Assembly: GCA_050291585.1 (NCBI GenBank)
Contig: JBNKKA010000023.1
Coordinates: forward strand, 1 to 33,775
DNA from: JASJCL01 sp050291585
GTDB taxonomy: Bacteria > Desulfobacterota > Desulfobacteria > Desulfobacterales > Desulfosarcinaceae
Reading direction: 5' to 3'
Length of the DNA: 33,775 nt
This document shows positions 17,499-26,005 of the stretch, in pieces (position 1 is the first letter of the stretch; every line of letters starts with the position of its first letter). The notes beneath the pieces were generated by a model. The model ran no database searches. It was not told the origin of the DNA and worked only from the letters and a program-made list of their open reading frames with translations. Made by a program: the position numbers and the translations under genes.

Positions 17499-18035
17499 AT
17501 GCGATTGAGAAACTTCGTCTGTTTGACGGTGATGGTGTTGTTCGGTTTGACGGCTCAAGCCTTTGCCGCAGACGTTGCCAAGATCGGCATCGTGGATTTC
17601 CAGAAGGTGTTTGAGACCTCGGTGGCCGGCAAGGAAGCCAAAGCGGAGATCAACACTCAGGGAAAGAAGCTCGAGACCGACCTCAAGGCTAAAGGGGGGG
17701 AGCTGGAGGAGTTGAAAAAGCGCTTGGAGCGGGAAGCCCTGGTGATGAGCCGGGAGAAACGTGAAGAGAAGGAGCGCGAGTTTCGTATCCAGGTCAACGA
17801 CTTCAAGTCCCTTCAAAAGAAGTACGAGCGCGACCTGCAGCGCACCCAGAAACGCCTCCTAGGCGAGATGAAAAAAGAGGTCCTTGAGATCATCGCCGAT
17901 GTGGGCAAGGCAGAAGGCTACCTGATGATTATTGAGAAGATCGGTGTCCTTTACGCCCCCACGGCGCTGGACATCTCCGACACCATTATCCAAAAATACA
18001 ATGAGGTTAAGGCCAAGGCCGGCAAGAGCAACTAA
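17499..18035 (+). CDS. skp: Periplasmic chaperone Skp/OmpH
   Basis: Periplasmic holdase for unfolded outer-membrane proteins on their way to BamA. The 178-aa precursor has a signal peptide (MRLRNFVCLTVMVLFGLTAQ, cleavage after AFA), the family start 'AKIGIVDFQKVFE', and a long, charged, Lys/Glu-rich coiled coil (about residues 55-125) that would form the tentacles. AAGGAGG stands just before the ATG. Position between bamA and lpxD is the classical skp location. Confidence 0.93.
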   Translation: MRLRNFVCLTVMVLFGLTAQAFAADVAKIGIVDFQKVFETSVAGKEAKAEINTQGKKLETDLKAKGGELEELKKRLEREALVMSREKREEKEREFRIQVNDFKSLQKKYERDLQRTQKRLLGEMKKEVLEIIADVGKAEGYLMIIEKIGVLYAPTALDISDTIIQKYNEVKAKAGKSN

Positions 18036-18095
18036 GACCGCGGTCGACTCAGCACGGGAATCCCCGTGCCGAGGAGCGGACAGGAACCATTTATA

Positions 18096-19133
18096 ATGAC
18101 GCTGACACTGCAAAAGATCGCCGAGATGACGGGCGCTACTTTAGTGGGTCCAGGACCGGACGCGATCACAGGCGGGGCGCCCTTCAAAAGCGCCGGGCCA
18201 AATGAGATCACCTATGCCGGCGAAGCCAAGTTTCTCAAACGCCTCGCCGACACCCGCGCCGGGGCGGTCTTCGTCCCCCAGGCCATTGACGGGTATGCGG
18301 GCTGCCAGATGGTGGTGGCCAATCCCCAGGTGGCCTTCGTCCAGGTGCTCAACCATTTTCATCCCCAGAAGCGGCCAGACGCCCGGATCGACCCGCGAGC
18401 GGTGATTGGCGCAGATGTTCAGATGGGTGACGGGGTTTTTATTGGGCCCTGTGCCGTCATTGGCCAAGGGGTTCAGATAGGCAATGACGTCGTCATCCAC
18501 CCCAACGTGGTTGTGGGGGATAATGTTTACATCGGCGACGGCAGCCTGATCTATCCCAATGTGACCATCGGCGCGGGGACCCAGATCGGTCGACGTGTGA
18601 TCATCCACGCCGGCGCCGTCATCGGCAGTGACGGTTTCGGTTTTGCTCCCGACGGCCAACGTTACCACAAGATCCCCCACACTGGGATCGTACAGATCGA
18701 CGATGATGTGGAGGTGGGGGCCAACTCGACCATCGACCGGTCCACTTTTGACCGCACCTGGATTCAGCGCGGGGTCAAAATTGATAACCTAGTCCATGTG
18801 GGCCACAATGTGGTGGTGGGAGAAGACAGCGTCCTGGTGGCCCATGTGGGCATCGCCGGGAGCACCACCATCGGACACCACGGCGTCATCGCGGGCCAGG
18901 TGGGCATCGGCCCTCATATCAAGATTGGCAACCACGTCACCCTCGGCCCACAGTCAGGCGTGGCTAAATCGGTACCGGACGGGGAGGTGCTTTTCGGTTC
19001 GCCCGGCATCCCCCATCGTCAGTGGCTGCGCGTGCAGCGGATCATCTCCAATCTGCCAGAGTTGAAGCGCAAGCTGACTGAATTAGAGAGAAGGGTGGCA
19101 AAGATCACCACAGAGGTAAACGCCGACGATTAA
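18096..19133 (+). CDS. lpxD: UDP-3-O-acylglucosamine N-acyltransferase LpxD
   Basis: Third step of lipid A synthesis: transfers a 3-hydroxyacyl chain from ACP to the 2-amino group of UDP-3-O-acyl-GlcN. The 345-aa protein has the N-terminal LpxD domain (KIAEMTGATLVG..., uridine-binding) followed by hexapeptide repeats of a left-handed beta-helix. It includes DGFGFAPDGQRYHKIPHTG and the catalytic-His region VHVGHNVVVG. The C-terminal helix contains 'ELKRKLTELERRV'. The frame is open from a GTG at 18066, but the ATG at 18096 (MTLTLQKIAEM) matches the family length. Confidence 0.96.
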   Translation: MTLTLQKIAEMTGATLVGPGPDAITGGAPFKSAGPNEITYAGEAKFLKRLADTRAGAVFVPQAIDGYAGCQMVVANPQVAFVQVLNHFHPQKRPDARIDPRAVIGADVQMGDGVFIGPCAVIGQGVQIGNDVVIHPNVVVGDNVYIGDGSLIYPNVTIGAGTQIGRRVIIHAGAVIGSDGFGFAPDGQRYHKIPHTGIVQIDDDVEVGANSTIDRSTFDRTWIQRGVKIDNLVHVGHNVVVGEDSVLVAHVGIAGSTTIGHHGVIAGQVGIGPHIKIGNHVTLGPQSGVAKSVPDGEVLFGSPGIPHRQWLRVQRIISNLPELKRKLTELERRVAKITTEVNADD

Positions 19134-19182
19134 GTCCAGATTCAAAAAGGGTGTGGCATCCCTTGGCAACAGGAGAGTGTGT

Positions 19183-19626
19183 ATGGCGATCGCCGATATT
19201 CAAAAAGTAATGCAGTTGCTGCCCCATCGTTATCCCTTCCTTTTAGTGGATCGCATCCTGGAGCTTGAGGTCGGCAAACGGGTGGTGGGGCTGAAGAATG
19301 TGACCATCAACGAACCCTTTTTTCAGGGCCATTTCCCCAACCAACCCATCATGCCGGGGGTCCTGATTATCGAGGCCATGGGACAAGCCGGCGGCGTTCT
19401 GGCTGCCTCGGCCCTCCCTGAAGATGAGGCGGACCAGGTGATCATCTTCATGGGGATGGACAAGGTCCGTTTCCGTAAACCGGTGGTGCCGGGAGACCAG
19501 TTGATATTCGAACTCGAAGTGCTCAAACAGCGGCGCAAGATCTTCAAAATGTCCGGTGTAGCCAAAGTGGATGGTAAGGTCGTCGCAGAAGCGGAGCTCA
19601 TGGCGGGCTTCCAGGAGGCATCATGA
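19183..19626 (+). CDS. fabZ: 3-hydroxyacyl-ACP dehydratase FabZ
   Basis: Dehydrates 3-hydroxyacyl-ACP in fatty-acid elongation and so competes with LpxA/LpxD for the same substrate, which explains its place in the lpx operon. The 147-aa hot-dog-fold protein shows LLPHRYPFLLVDRI, with the active-site His, and GHFPNQPIMPGVLIIEAMGQ, with the catalytic acid on the long helix. The frame extends upstream, but AGGAG lies 7 nt before the ATG at 19183. Its TGA overlaps the lpxA ATG by 4 nt (ATGA). Confidence 0.96.
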   Translation: MAIADIQKVMQLLPHRYPFLLVDRILELEVGKRVVGLKNVTINEPFFQGHFPNQPIMPGVLIIEAMGQAGGVLAASALPEDEADQVIIFMGMDKVRFRKPVVPGDQLIFELEVLKQRRKIFKMSGVAKVDGKVVAEAELMAGFQEAS

Positions 19627-20393
19627 TCCATGAGACAGCCATTGTCAGTCCCAAAAGCGAGATCGCCGCGGATGTGGAGATCGGGGCTTACACCATCATC
19701 GGTGATAACGTCGCCATTGGCGCCGGCACCCGCATCGGCCCCCATGTGGTGATCGATCCCTACACCACCATCGGAACCAATTGTCAGATTTTCCAATACG
19801 CCGCCCTGGGGGCCATCCCCCAGTCGGTCAAATTCGAGGGCGAGGTGTCGGAGGCCCACATCGGTGACAACACCGTCATCCGCGAGTTCGTCACCGTCCA
19901 CAGGGGAACCGCTTTCGGGGGTGGCAAGACCACCATCGGCCAGAGCTGCTTTCTCATGGCCTACACCCACATCGCCCATGACTGCCGCGTCGGTGAGGGG
20001 GTCGTGATGGCCAACAACGCCACCTTGGCCGGACACATCCTCATCGGTGACCATGCCACCGTGGGCGGCCTGGTGGCCATCCACCAATTCGTAAACGTGG
20101 GTGAGTTCGCCTTCGTGGGGGGCAAGTCGGCGGTGGTCAAGGATGTGCCGCCTTACATGATCGCCGCGGGCGACCGGGCCAAGTTGCACGGTCTCAACCG
20201 CGTGGGCTTGAAGCGCCACGGTTTTTCGCCCCAAACTCTGATGGCCCTCAAGAAGACCTACCGCATCCTCTTCCGCTACGGATTGACCATCAACGAGGGC
20301 CTCGAGCGGGTGGCCGCCGAGATTGAACCGCTGCCTGAGGTGAACCGCATCGTGAACTTCATCAAGGCCTCGGAACGGGGCGTGACGCGCTGA
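19623..20393 (+). CDS. lpxA: UDP-N-acetylglucosamine acyltransferase LpxA
   Basis: First step of lipid A synthesis, attaching 3-hydroxyacyl from ACP to the 3-position of UDP-GlcNAc. The 256-aa product has an N-terminal hexapeptide beta-helix with the catalytic-His segment YTHIAHDCRVGEGV, then ATLAGH and VAIHQFVNVGEFAFVGG. A C-terminal helical domain follows (LNRVGLKRHGFSPQTL). The length is standard. The adjacent GnnA-like gene raises the possibility that the acceptor sugar carries a 3-amino group; this cannot be decided here. Confidence 0.96.
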   Translation: MIHETAIVSPKSEIAADVEIGAYTIIGDNVAIGAGTRIGPHVVIDPYTTIGTNCQIFQYAALGAIPQSVKFEGEVSEAHIGDNTVIREFVTVHRGTAFGGGKTTIGQSCFLMAYTHIAHDCRVGEGVVMANNATLAGHILIGDHATVGGLVAIHQFVNVGEFAFVGGKSAVVKDVPPYMIAAGDRAKLHGLNRVGLKRHGFSPQTLMALKKTYRILFRYGLTINEGLERVAAEIEPLPEVNRIVNFIKASERGVTR

Positions 20394-20423
20394 TGAAGGC
20401 GAATCGCTGGGTTGGACATTGCC

Positions 20424-21251
20424 ATGGATAAGATCGGATTGATTGCCGGCGGTGGCCAGTTCCCTCTGATTTTTGCCGCTAAGGCCAGAGCCAATGGCTA
20501 CCAGGTAGTGGCGGCGGCTTATCGTAACGAGGCCGATCCCGGCCTTGAAAGTGCGGTGGACGCCCAGGAGTGGTTCCACCTGGGACAGGTCAAGCGTCTG
20601 CTGCGTTTTTTCAACCGCCATGGGGTCACCCAGACGGTGATGCTGGGGACCATCCAAAAGACCCGCTTGTTCACCGACGTCAAGCCCGACATCAAGGCTC
20701 TCTCCATGGTGGCCAGCATGCGCCACACCCACGATGACGGGATATTACGGGCCTTTGCACGATTGCTTGAAAAAGAGGGCATCCACGTGCGTGCCTCGAC
20801 CTTCCTGCTGCCCGAATTGTTGGCCCCCGCCGGCATCTGGACCCGTCGCAAACCCTCCCGGGACGAACGCAAGGATATGGCCCTGGGGTGGCAGATCGCC
20901 AAAGAGATCGGGCGCCTCGACATCGGTCAGTGCATCGTGGTCGGTGGCGGCAGCGTCCTGGCGGTGGAGGCCATCGACGGCACCGACGCCACTATCGCCC
21001 GCGGGGGCGACCTGGCCCGGGGAGAGGCGGTGGTGGTCAAGGTGTGCAAACCCAATCAGGATACCCGCTTCGACATTCCCGCCATTGGCGTTACGACCAT
21101 CGAGACCATGCAGGCCGCAGGCGCCCGCGCCCTGGCCGTAGAGGCGGGTAAAGCCGTGGCCTTTGATCGCGAGGAGATGATTGCCGCGGCGGACCGATAC
21201 GGCATGGCGGTGGTGGCCCTCACGGGGAGTGACGACCCCTTGGTTGCTTAA
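20424..21251 (+). CDS. lpxI: UDP-2,3-diacylglucosamine pyrophosphatase LpxI (DUF1009)
   Basis: Hydrolyses UDP-2,3-diacylglucosamine to lipid X; LpxI replaces LpxH in alpha- and deltaproteobacteria. The 275-aa product begins MDKIGLIAGGGQFPLIF, the LpxI N-terminal signature, and contains 'LGTIQKTRLF', 'DDGILRAFARLLEKEGI' and 'GQCIVVGGGSVLAVEAIDGTD', as in this family. An in-frame TTG at 20412 could add four residues; the ATG at 20424 is preferred. It lies between lpxA and the oxidoreductase gene, the pathway-consistent position. Confidence 0.93.
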   Translation: MDKIGLIAGGGQFPLIFAAKARANGYQVVAAAYRNEADPGLESAVDAQEWFHLGQVKRLLRFFNRHGVTQTVMLGTIQKTRLFTDVKPDIKALSMVASMRHTHDDGILRAFARLLEKEGIHVRASTFLLPELLAPAGIWTRRKPSRDERKDMALGWQIAKEIGRLDIGQCIVVGGGSVLAVEAIDGTDATIARGGDLARGEAVVVKVCKPNQDTRFDIPAIGVTTIETMQAAGARALAVEAGKAVAFDREEMIAAADRYGMAVVALTGSDDPLVA

Positions 21252-21336
21252 GGCGGTATCTGGTGTCTGGCATGCCCGAGAGGCGTTTTGCCGTTGAAAG
21301 GGCGCCCGGGGAAAGAATGACTGGAGCAATGAAGCT

Positions 21337-22314
21337 ATGACGAATTTGCGTGTGGCGGTGGTGGGCGCGGGCTATCTGGGCCGCTTCCATGCCCAGAAAT
21401 ATGCAGCCATGTCTAATGTGGAGCTGGTGGGTGTGGTTGACCTTGATGCAACCCAGGCCGAGGCGGTCGCCAAAGAAGTGGGCTCGGAGGCATACACCGA
21501 TATTGCTCCTCTGGTGAAGGCGGTGGACGCCGTTAGCATCGTCGTACCCACGGCCGCTCACTTCGAAAGCAGCCAGCCATTTTTAGAGCAGGGGGTCGAC
21601 CTCCTCATCGAAAAACCCATGACCACAACCCTGGAAGAGGCGGACAAGCTCATCGCCCTTGCAGAGGCCAGCGGCGCCATTATCCAGGTGGGGCACCTGG
21701 AGCGTTTCAACTCGGCCGTGGTGGCCCTTGAAGACATCGTTGCCAATCCCCGCTTCATCGAGAGCCACCGTTTGAGCACTTTCAAGAACCGCGGCACCGA
21801 TGTGAGCGTGGTGCTGGATTTGATGATCCACGACATCGACATCATCCTCAATTTCGTGCGTTCCGAAGTGACCGCCATCCACGCCGCCGGCATCCCGGTG
21901 ATCACCAGTGAGATCGACATCGCTAACGCCCGCCTGGAGTTTGCCAACGGGTGCGTGGCCAACGTCACCGCCAGCCGCATCTCGGCCAAGAACCAGCGCA
22001 AAATCCGCCTTTTTCAGTCCGATGCCTACGTCTCGGTGGATTTCGCCAGCCACGAGATCACTATCATCCGTAAAGAAGGTGCGCCAAAGGATGGCGTGCC
22101 AAAAGAGGGCGAACTGATCCCCGGCATGGCCATCGACCAGCGCTGCTTCACCCACGGGGACGCCCTGGAAGACGAATTGAAATCCTTCGTGCACGCCGTG
22201 CGCCACCGCCAATCCCCCGAAGTCACCGGCGAGATGGGGCGCGATGCCCTCAAGATCGCCCTGAGCATCATGAACCAGATCGACACATCCAGCGCCAGAC
22301 TGTTGGGGCACTGA
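21337..22314 (+). CDS. Gfo/Idh/MocA-family oxidoreductase, GnnA-like
   Basis: A 325-aa NAD(P)-dependent sugar-nucleotide-type dehydrogenase. The Rossmann motif is VAVVGAGYLGRFHAQKYA (residues ~5-22), followed by VDLD, the conserved EKPMTTTLEEAD (~90-101) and the Gfo/Idh C-terminal domain with 'LDLMIHDIDIILNF' (His region ~165-180). Its location between lpxI and lpxB, with only 8 bp to lpxB, ties it to lipid A. In Acidithiobacillus and Leptospira a related enzyme (GnnA) oxidises UDP-GlcNAc at C3 before transamination by GnnB to a 3-amino sugar. No GnnB-type aminotransferase is in the window, so the substrate is inferred only from position. Confidence 0.85.
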   Translation: MTNLRVAVVGAGYLGRFHAQKYAAMSNVELVGVVDLDATQAEAVAKEVGSEAYTDIAPLVKAVDAVSIVVPTAAHFESSQPFLEQGVDLLIEKPMTTTLEEADKLIALAEASGAIIQVGHLERFNSAVVALEDIVANPRFIESHRLSTFKNRGTDVSVVLDLMIHDIDIILNFVRSEVTAIHAAGIPVITSEIDIANARLEFANGCVANVTASRISAKNQRKIRLFQSDAYVSVDFASHEITIIRKEGAPKDGVPKEGELIPGMAIDQRCFTHGDALEDELKSFVHAVRHRQSPEVTGEMGRDALKIALSIMNQIDTSSARLLGH

Positions 22315-22322
22315 GCAAGCTC

Positions 22323-23492
22323 ATGACCTCTGCAACGGTGATGATCGTGGCCGGCGAGGCCTCTGGCGACGAACATGGGGCCAAGGTGGTTCGCGCTATG
22401 CGCCAGCTTCGTCCAGACCTCCACCTCATCGGTATCGGCGGAGAGAAGATGCGCGCCGCCGGGGTGGATGTGCGCATTCCCGCCCACACCCTAGCGGTGG
22501 TGGGGATCACCGAGGCCGTGGCCAAGCTGCCTCAACTGCTGCGGGCGGCGCGGGCGGCCAAGGATATCCTAAAAAAAAATCGGCCCCGCCTGCTGATCCT
22601 CATCGACTTTCCCGATTTCAACCTCCACCTGGCCGCCCATGCCAAAAAGCTGGGCATCCGAGTGCTCTACTTCATCAGCCCCCAGATCTGGGCCTGGCGC
22701 CCCGGTCGGGTGCGCAAGATCAAACGCCTGGTGGACCATATGGCGGTGATTCTGCCCTTTGAGGAGCGCTTCTACCACGACCACGGGGTTCCCGTGACCT
22801 ATGTGGGGCACCCGCTCCTGGATGGTGAGATCGTTTTTCCGGATGCCGCTGTCCATAAAACCGCATCCAATGGGCCAGCGGTCATCAGCCTCCTGCCCGG
22901 TTCCCGCCACCGTGAGGTGGAGAAACATCTACCTTTGCTTCTGGGGGCCGCCGAGCGGCTACACCAGCGCTACGGGCAGGTACGCTTTCTGATCTCCTGC
23001 GCCGAGAACATCGATGCCGCCCAGGTGACCCGGCAGGTGACGGCGCTTGGTGGACGCTGGCCCAAATTGTCTATTGAGGTCACCAGTGAGGACGTGCGGG
23101 CACTTTTCGCCCGCAGCACCCTGAGCATCGCGGTCTCAGGCACCGTAACCCTCCAGGCGGCCCTGTGGGGCACGCCCACCATCATCATCTACCGCATCTC
23201 ACCCTTGAGCTATCGCCTGGGCAGGCTCCTCATCCGGGTGAAACATATCGGACTGGCCAACCTCATCGCCGGCCGCACCATCATGCCCGAATTGATCCAG
23301 GAGGAGGCCAGCCCGGAGAAGATCGCCGCTGCGGCGGACCTCCTCCTGAAAAGCCCCACGCGCCTTTCAAAGATGCGCGCCGACCTCATGGCGGTGAAGC
23401 AACTCCTGGGAAGCGGGGGGGCCTCACGGCGGGTGGCCGAGATCGCCATCCGGCTGCTGGATGATTCCGGAGATCAGGAGGCGTCATGCTGA
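22323..23492 (+). CDS. lpxB: Lipid-A-disaccharide synthase LpxB
   Basis: Glycosyltransferase (GT19) that joins UDP-2,3-diacylglucosamine and lipid X into the lipid A disaccharide at the inner membrane. The 389-aa sequence has MIVAGEASGDEHGAKVV at the N-terminus, LIDFPDFNLHLA, YFISPQIWAWRPGR, YVGHPLLD, LLPGSRHREVEKHLP and SGTVTLQAALWGTP, all hallmark LpxB segments. The last 7 nt overlap the msbA start, and the msbA ribosome-binding site lies inside lpxB. Confidence 0.97.
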   Translation: MTSATVMIVAGEASGDEHGAKVVRAMRQLRPDLHLIGIGGEKMRAAGVDVRIPAHTLAVVGITEAVAKLPQLLRAARAAKDILKKNRPRLLILIDFPDFNLHLAAHAKKLGIRVLYFISPQIWAWRPGRVRKIKRLVDHMAVILPFEERFYHDHGVPVTYVGHPLLDGEIVFPDAAVHKTASNGPAVISLLPGSRHREVEKHLPLLLGAAERLHQRYGQVRFLISCAENIDAAQVTRQVTALGGRWPKLSIEVTSEDVRALFARSTLSIAVSGTVTLQAALWGTPTIIIYRISPLSYRLGRLLIRVKHIGLANLIAGRTIMPELIQEEASPEKIAAAADLLLKSPTRLSKMRADLMAVKQLLGSGGASRRVAEIAIRLLDDSGDQEASC

Positions 23493-25234
23493 GCCTCAAG
23501 CCCAGACATCTCTATCTGGTTTGGCTGGTGCGCCAGCGCTGGTGGCGCATGGCCCTGGCCATGCTGTGCATGATGCTCATGGCGACGGCTAGCGCTGCCA
23601 TCCCCTTTCTCATCAAGAACGTGGTTGACGACATCTTCGTCCACCGCAACGCCGAGATGCTGCGCCTGCTTCCCCTGGCGGTGATTGTGATCTACGCCAT
23701 CCTGGGCCTCTCCATGTACGGGCAGGAGTATCTCATGTCCTTCGTCGGTCAGGACATCGTACGCCATCTTCGGGATCGCCTCTACGCCCGTATCCAGGCC
23801 ATGCCCATCGCCTTTTTTCAGCAGAATCAGACCGGTGTGCTCATGTCGCGGGTGACCAACGACGTCAACATCATCCGCAATATGGTCTCCTCGGCCATCA
23901 CCGGTTCCCTGCGGGATGTTTTCACCGTCTTCGGATTGATCTTCGTGATCTTTTACCGCGATTGGAAGATGGCCCTGGCGGCCCTGGTCATCCTGCCGGT
24001 GGCCTACTTTCCCGTGGTGGCTTTGGGCAGACGCGTGCGCCGGGCCACCGGTGGCGGCCAGGAAGCCTTCGCCGAGATGAACACCCAGTTGCACGAGACC
24101 TTTTCGGGCAATAAAATCGTCAAGGCCTTCGGCCAGGAGGGTTACGAGAAGGAGCGTTTTTTCGCCAAAACGCGGCGCCTTTTCCGCCTGGAGATGAAGG
24201 CCGTGCGCTACAAGGCGCTGACCTCACCGGTGATGGAGAGTCTCGCCGGGGTGGGGGTGGCCTTCGTGATCTGGTACGGGGGCAGCAAGGTGATCAGCGG
24301 AGAGTCCACTGCCGGCACCTTCTTCTCCTTCATGGCGGCGGTGCTCATGCTCTATGGGCCGGTGAAGAAGCTCAGCAAACTCAACAACAAAGTCCAGGCC
24401 GGTCTGGTGGGGGTCGATCGTGTGTTTGATATATTAGAAGCGCAGACGGTGATTCCCGAGATCGCTGACCCCAAACCCCTGGAACGTCGCCCCCACAGCG
24501 TCAACTTCGATGCGGTCTCCTTCAAGTACGACACCGAGCTGGTGCTTCAGGAGATTGATATCAACGCTGCCCCCGGAGAGATCCTGGCACTGGTGGGCAT
24601 GAGCGGCGGGGGCAAGACCTCCCTGGTCAACCTGATCCCGCGTTTTTTCGATGTCTGCCATGGCGCCGTGCGCATCGACGATCTGGACGTGCGCGATCTC
24701 TCCCTGGCCGAGCTGCGCGCCCAGATCGCCATCGTCACCCAGGAACCCATCCTTTTCAACGATACGGTGCGTAACAACATCGCTTACGGCAACCGGGAGG
24801 CCACAGAGGCCGAGATCATTCAGGCGGCCAAGGCGGCCTTTGCCTACGATTTTGTCATGAATTTTCCCGAGGGGATGGAGACCCGCATCGGCGAGCTGGG
24901 CAGCCGCCTTTCGGGGGGGGAGAAACAGCGCATCTGCATCGCTCGGGCGCTCCTCAAGGACGCCCCCATCCTCATCCTGGACGAGGCCACCTCCGCCCTT
25001 GACGCCCAGGCCGAGACCCTGGTCCAGAAGGCCCTGGAGAACCTCATGCGCGGCCGCACCACCTTCATCATCGCCCACCGCCCCTCCACCATCGATTTCG
25101 CCGACCGCATTCTTGTGCTGAAGGCGGGGCGCATCGTGGAGCAGGGCACCCAGGCAGAGCTGCTGGAATACGGTGGCGTGTATCGGGAGCTTCACGACAT
25201 GCAGTTCAAGCCGAACGCTTCCGCTATCCCCTGA
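23486..25234 (+). CDS. msbA: Lipid A export ABC transporter MsbA
   Basis: Flips core-lipid A across the inner membrane. The 582-aa half-transporter has six transmembrane segments in its first ~320 residues and a nucleotide-binding domain with Walker A GMSGGGKTS, Q-loop VTQEPILFND, signature LSGGEKQR, Walker B ILILDEATSALD and H-loop IIAHRPSTI. AGGAGG lies just before the ATG, inside lpxB. It ends the left lpx block and converges on the minus-strand glycosyltransferase gene with a 29-bp gap and no visible terminator. Confidence 0.92.
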   Translation: MLSLKPRHLYLVWLVRQRWWRMALAMLCMMLMATASAAIPFLIKNVVDDIFVHRNAEMLRLLPLAVIVIYAILGLSMYGQEYLMSFVGQDIVRHLRDRLYARIQAMPIAFFQQNQTGVLMSRVTNDVNIIRNMVSSAITGSLRDVFTVFGLIFVIFYRDWKMALAALVILPVAYFPVVALGRRVRRATGGGQEAFAEMNTQLHETFSGNKIVKAFGQEGYEKERFFAKTRRLFRLEMKAVRYKALTSPVMESLAGVGVAFVIWYGGSKVISGESTAGTFFSFMAAVLMLYGPVKKLSKLNNKVQAGLVGVDRVFDILEAQTVIPEIADPKPLERRPHSVNFDAVSFKYDTELVLQEIDINAAPGEILALVGMSGGGKTSLVNLIPRFFDVCHGAVRIDDLDVRDLSLAELRAQIAIVTQEPILFNDTVRNNIAYGNREATEAEIIQAAKAAFAYDFVMNFPEGMETRIGELGSRLSGGEKQRICIARALLKDAPILILDEATSALDAQAETLVQKALENLMRGRTTFIIAHRPSTIDFADRILVLKAGRIVEQGTQAELLEYGGVYRELHDMQFKPNASAIP

Positions 25235-25263
25235 TCTCTAAATTCAATCCACCGCAACATACC

Positions 25264-25983
25264 TCACAGGCGCCTGCCGGCCAAGCGCAGGTGCCACACC
25301 CGCCAGATGGCCTCCATGACGATGCGGCGCGACATCTTGGAGTGCCCCGCGAAACGATCTTCGAACACGATGGGCACCTCCACCCCCCTGAACCCCTGGC
25401 GAATGGCGCGGTATTTCAGCTCTATCTGAAAAGTGTAGCCATCGCTGCGGATGCGCTCCAGCCCGATTTTTTCCAAGACCGGCTGCGACCATAGGTTGTA
25501 GCCGCCGGTGAGGTCCCCCATGGGTAGCCCCAGGATGGCCTGGGCGTAGAGGGAGCCGCCGCGCGACACTATCCGCCGCCACGGCTGCCAGCCGCGCACC
25601 CCCCCGCCCGCCGTGTAGCGCGACCCCACCACGAAGTCGCTTTTTTTTAAGGCCGCAACCATACGGGGCAGGTAGATGGGGTCGTGGGAGAAATCGGCAT
25701 CCATCTCGACGATGTGGTCGAAGCCATGCTTTAGCCCCCATTGAAAGCCGCCCACATAGGCCGAGGCCAGGCCGAGTTTGCCTGGGCGGCAAAGGGTGCT
25801 GATTTGTCCTGGATAGTTCGTGGATAGTCCCGTCACGATGCCGCCGGTGCCGTCGGGAGAGTTGTCATCCACCACGAGGATATGGGGGCAGAGGGTGGAT
25901 CCCAGGATACGCTGGATACGGTGGATCAGGCCGGCGATGTTCTGGGCCTCGTTGTAGGTGGGGATGACGATTAAAAGTCGCAT
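25264..25983 (-). CDS. Polyprenol-phosphate glycosyltransferase, DPM1-like GT2
   Basis: A 239-aa family-2 glycosyltransferase of the dolichol-phosphate mannose synthase type, predicted to load a sugar (mannose or similar) from a nucleotide donor onto undecaprenyl phosphate. Motifs: VIPTYNEAQNI at 6-16, VDDNSPDGTGG near 38, EMDADFSHDP near 93, and SRYTAGGGVRGW further on. There is no C-terminal membrane domain, as in soluble DPM1. The frame is open far upstream, but the ATG at 25981-25983 (MRLLIVIPTYN) has AGAAGG just before it and matches the family start. It follows the GT39 gene by 22 bp, so donor-making and donor-using enzymes appear to be one operon. The actual sugar is unknown. Confidence 0.88.
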   Translation of the reverse strand: MRLLIVIPTYNEAQNIAGLIHRIQRILGSTLCPHILVVDDNSPDGTGGIVTGLSTNYPGQISTLCRPGKLGLASAYVGGFQWGLKHGFDHIVEMDADFSHDPIYLPRMVAALKKSDFVVGSRYTAGGGVRGWQPWRRIVSRGGSLYAQAILGLPMGDLTGGYNLWSQPVLEKIGLERIRSDGYTFQIELKYRAIRQGFRGVEVPIVFEDRFAGHSKMSRRIVMEAIWRVWHLRLAGRRL

Positions 25984-26005
25984 GGGACCTTCTGTGCTGC
26001 GCTTG

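Noticed and set aside
18387..20200. Periodic repeats within lpxD and lpxA
   Set aside because: These are codon-level echoes of the hexapeptide left-handed beta-helix repeats, not DNA repeats with separate function.
19323..20732. Minus-strand open frame of 469 codons opposite fabZ, lpxA and lpxI
   Set aside because: Antisense to clear lpx genes; its His/Gly/Val-rich translation reflects the complement of hexapeptide repeats, not a protein family.
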